Origin: Phanerochaete sordida
Taxonomy: Eukaryota; Basidiomycota; Agaricomycetes; Polyporales; Phanerochaetaceae
Assembly: GCA_019973155.2 (NCBI GenBank)
Contig: BPQB01000217.1
Coordinates: 1-10,863 of the forward strand
DNA length: 10,863 nucleotides
Reading direction: 5' to 3'
Shown here: positions 8,026 to 10,863 of the stretch, one piece after another
Numbering within the stretch: the stretch's first letter is position 1
Layout of the letters: each line of letters opens with the position of its first letter
Made by a program: the position numbers and the translations under genes
The notes under the pieces: model-generated
Told to the model about the DNA's origin: nothing
What the model saw: only the letters and a program-made list of their open reading frames with translations
Databases searched by the model: none

Positions 8026-8310
8026 TTGGCCTTCCCTGCACAGGATTCTGTCTGTGGCGCACTGGTAGACAGCCAGAGTAAAATACAGTGTTATGTCTGC
8101 AATTTGGAGAGATTGACAGAGAGGAAGGGCGTGGCTGATGAGAGCTCAAGCTCGTCGGCCGGGCCATTCCTCCCTGTCAATATCTTGAACAGCGTGAGAG
8201 ACCTGCCTGATATGAGCCCACTGATGCCCGATGCACCGGTTGCAAGGGCATCACGAGCTGCCTGTACAGAAGACCCACCTGATGGAAGCCTACGGAGCCG
8301 ACACGACTGA
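8026..8310 (+). CDS. Hypothetical small frame, 94 codons
   Basis: This plus-strand frame lies in a locally less GC-rich patch. Its middle (ADESSSSSAGPFLPVNIL, then VRDLPDMSPLMPDAPVA) has a balanced composition unlike the Arg-rich frames around it. There is no intron, no known domain and no upstream promoter that I can point to. The opposite strand also holds a 124-codon frame (8091-8465), so openness alone proves little. It could equally be an exon of a larger unseen gene or non-coding DNA. Confidence 0.12.
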   Translation: MAFPAQDSVCGALVDSQSKIQCYVCNLERLTERKGVADESSSSSAGPFLPVNILNSVRDLPDMSPLMPDAPVARASRAACTEDPPDGSLRSRHD

Positions 8311-8365
8311 CTCTGGGGCAACAGAGATAGGTGTTTCAGAATTTTTTCTTGATGCTCGGGGCACC

Positions 8366-8410
8366 GGAGGGCAGGGAGACAGTCCTGCACAGGCTGTCTC
8401 CGTGCCCTCC
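8366..8410. repeat. Imperfect inverted repeat (hairpin), 17-nt arms
   Basis: The arms 8366-8382 (GGAGGGCAGGGAGACAG) and 8394-8410 pair with one mismatch. The centre adds CCT/AGG pairs around a 4-nt loop with one bulged T at 8383, for roughly 20 pairs in a 45-nt hairpin. It lies about 490 nt from the larger hairpin at 7815-7879 and shares no sequence with it. Confidence 0.75.
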
Positions 8411-10051
8411 TCCCCTTCCTCACACCGCCAGCAGCTCTCGACAGCGCCAGCAAGTGCTCCTGCAATTTCGTCCTTACTTTTTGCTCAGACCGTCCCTTGC
8501 TCTAGTCCACTGCACGACAATCCCGAGTGCCTACAATGCTCCCTACAACCTCCCGGCCTCGCGAAACACTCCCGCGCGACGCCCTTCAACAGCGTGCCAC
8601 CCTCCTGCACATCCCTTACATTCCTCGCGCCGCCGACACAACCGCTCGCACATCAGGACCGTCCCGACATGCTCGCGGCCGCCCAACGCGCAAGGTCTCC
8701 CCCATCGTAAACACGCCTCAGTTCGTCCGCCGCGACGCACTCACAGGGGGGCTTATTCCCGACGAGCTTTCACGGCAGCTCCTCTATTCATTTATCCCGC
8801 GCGCGCGAAGCAGCCGTCTCGCGGGCACCCTTTCACGCACGCCGCGCTCCCTGAAGACGCTCCTGTCCATTCACGGCGGACGCACAGGAGCAGCACGCTC
8901 CTGTCGAGCCGCCGCGCCTTGTCTGAGACGCGGGTGTTCTCTCAACACGGCCGCGGCACGCCCGACGGGGCATCAGTTCCCGCCAAGGCGCACCGGCCGC
9001 GTCTGCTTTTCTCGTCGCGCGCGCATCACGCCGCTCAACATATTTCAAGTGTCGGGCGACGCAGCCGCGTGCATCGCCCGAGTCGGGTCGGAGGCTGTTC
9101 GCGTCATCCGGCCGTGGCCTCATCGCGCCAAGATTCGCCGGCGCCGCCCAGGAAACCGTCAGGGGAAGCGTCCAGGGCCTGGGCACATGCAGCGCACACG
9201 CGCCCTCGGCTTGCAGAGGTGTCGGAGGGCGGAGGCGGTGGTCGCGGCGTGAGTCCGTCGACGAGAGTGCGGGCGGCGGCGGGCGGGCGTGGACGCGACG
9301 CCGGAGGCGGTACCAGCGCGGACGACGTCCAGAGCACAACGCTGCACGCAGCCCAGTCAGGACCAGGCGGTCTCGAGGACAGAATGCCACGACTCGCCTT
9401 TGCTGGCCGGCCGCCGCGCGCGAACATCCCGCCGCCGCCGACGCGCCACGCCGGATTCGCGCGAAACGGCTTGGTAGAACGCCGCGGCGGGGCGTGCCGC
9501 AGCTCGCAGAGACGTCGTCGGGGCTCCGAGGGCGCGGGAGAGGCAGCGCCGTGCGGCCGCGCGCCCCGGCGCGCCGACTCGATTTTTGGCGTTCCCGCGA
9601 CCCGGCCGCCGCGCAGACTGTCGTGCGCGCACGTCAAGCGTCCCGCAGGACCGCTGGACCGCCGCGGGTCGTCCGTTCGCCTCCAGCGCGCGCGCCAGCT
9701 TCGACGACGGATTTCGCCGTCCCGCGGTCGCCTCGCGCTCGTCCCGGCCTTGACCGCGCCGACACGACGTATCGCCGTCCGCCGCGCGGCGTCGGGCGGC
9801 CAAGTCAGAGATGGGACGCAGGAGCCATCGCCGTCGCCATTTCTGGACTTTCCGCGATCGCGTCGTCGACGCGCGGGGCGCAGAAGACCTACTACGCAGG
9901 GCGCATCAGCGACGAGGCGCGTGCAGCCCGCACGGAAGACGCACCTCATTCCGGCTCGAGATTTGTGCGTCCCGCGAGCGGGGCCGTCGTGGATGCCAAA
10001 AGGGCGCGAAGGACGAGGGTCGGAGACGGCCGCCAACGCAAAGGGTCGCCG
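8411..10051. other. Very GC-rich stretch without a recognisable gene
   Basis: Long frames overlap on both strands: plus 8331-10055 (574 codons), plus 9494-10231, minus 9104-10507 (467 codons). All are Arg/Pro/Ala/Ser-rich without a motif I recognise. Simultaneous openness on both strands is expected where GC is this high. I see no tRNA, no repeats of note and no transposon proteins. Confidence 0.45.
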
Positions 10052-10110
10052 GTGAGTTGTTTTTCGCCGTTTGCCGCTGCCGAGCGTGTTGCTGATGATT
10101 CCTTCCGCAG
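10052..10110 (+). other. Well-formed plus-strand intron of an unidentified transcript
   Basis: The donor is GTGAGT, followed by a T-rich run, branch site TTGCTGAT at 10089-10096, the pyrimidine tract TCCTTCC and acceptor GCAG ending at 10110, giving 59 nt. Size and signals equal those of the introns in the cap methyltransferase gene. Splicing joins the plus-strand frame open since before 8331 to 40 further codons that end at TGA 10229-10231. That protein is Arg-rich and unrecognised, so the intron may belong to a non-coding RNA or to a gene whose upstream exons I cannot define. Confidence 0.45.
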
Positions 10111-10863
10111 GACGGTCAGCGAGTGCGAGAGAGACAGACCGGAGAAGGCGGCGTACCTCACGTCGAGACACGGCCGCCATCTCCGAGATTCTGAGCGAAA
10201 ATCTGGCATTCCCGCGAGCGAGGGCCAGTGAGCCGTTCTGCGTCCTTACGAGGAGAGGCAGGGGCGTCGTAACCCCCGCGACTGTGGTACTGCGTGGGCG
10301 GAGTGGCAGAAACTGGGTACATGCGCTTTGAGATTTGGCGTTCCGCAGAGCAAGGGTGGCTGGGAGTCGTGCTCGCTGGAAGGGTGATTTCTTGGTTTTC
10401 GAGGCAGGGCGTGGGGGGTTTCCTGGCAGGATGGGACGCACGCACGCGGCTGGACTGGTCAGACAGAGGATAGAAGCGAGGGGAGAGAACGCACCTGGAG
10501 CGGGCAAAGCGCGGGCAAAGCGCAGTCATGGCTGGAGACACGCGTGCTGGGCCAGTCGAGCGAGCCAGATTCCGGGTGCCGAGATTTGTCGTTTTCCTGG
10601 CTGCCAGAGTCATGCTTGTAGGTCGCGCGATCGAAACGAGTCTCGCGAAGCCATGCCAGTTTGACGCGCGGGCAAGCGCCACCACACAACGCGGGCACCG
10701 TGACCCCGCGCGGCTTGTCAACAACGTCCATGTCGCGCGCACCGTACGCATACACGCGAGCGCCGTCGCGGCAGCGGCGACGGCGTCCCCCCTTGTTCCC
10801 AACTTTCACGCTGGGACACCCTCTAAAGTACTCATTTCATCTAATCTCTCGACTCTGCGACTC
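10111..10863. other. Right end: no recognisable gene
   Basis: Frames on both strands are short to medium (minus 10158-10802, 214 codons; minus 10459-10809, 116 codons; plus 10335-10664, 109 codons) and unrecognised. A short direct repeat, GCGGGCAAA twice within 10500-10522, is the only local structure noted. Composition falls toward A/T in the last 60 nt, which could mark a gene boundary beyond the window. Confidence 0.4.

Noticed and set aside
8331..10055. 574-codon plus-strand frame
   Set aside because: Its product is rich in Arg, Pro, Ser and His without any domain, and a 467-codon frame lies opposite. Only the intron at its end was kept.
9104..10507. 467-codon minus-strand frame
   Set aside because: Same reasoning: simultaneous openness of both strands in very GC-rich DNA and no recognisable motif.

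Overview
The window looks like nuclear DNA of a basidiomycete fungus, probably Agaricomycotina. This rests on the only recognisable gene, at the left edge. It is the C-terminal part of the mRNA cap guanine-N7 methyltransferase (ABD1/RNMT family), split by three introns of 53-55 nt with GT..AG ends and CTNAC-type branch sites. Short introns at high density, a GC-rich background and this protein's sequence fit that assignment. The species cannot be named from the sequence alone.

Layout. (1) 1-661, plus strand: end of the cap methyltransferase gene, with an AATAAA-type poly(A) signal about 113 nt after the stop. (2) About 780-2970: GC-rich DNA open in several frames on both strands, with nothing recognisable. 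(3) About 2930-6395: the most structured part, best read as a spliced transcription unit on the MINUS strand. Its promoter side has a TATA-like box at 6390-6395 and a C/T tract at 6324-6355, followed by about 240 nt without any ATG. A 5'-leader intron comes next, then an ATG in good context at 6082, then some twenty short exons separated by introns of mostly 45-67 nt. Twelve perfect GTAAGT donors on the minus strand fall in this 3-kb stretch, and I see none elsewhere in the window. (4) Inside it, 4916-5455 is a tandem array of exon-plus-intron units. Intron length is nearly constant (50-57 nt) while exon length varies (29-69 nt) without regard to reading frame. (5) About 6400-10863: more DNA without recognisable genes. 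It holds two strong hairpins (7815-7879 and 8366-8410) and one isolated, well-formed plus-strand intron (10052-10110).

The minus-strand unit does not match any protein family I know. Several spliced open frames can be assembled (144, 229 or alternatively 248 and 120 codons, and an 84-codon three-exon piece), but they compete with one another and array exons break frame. A long non-coding or decaying gene, or a fast-evolving orphan gene, are both possible. RNA-seq or a homology search would decide; I could run neither. No rRNA, tRNA, CRISPR array or complete transposon was found.
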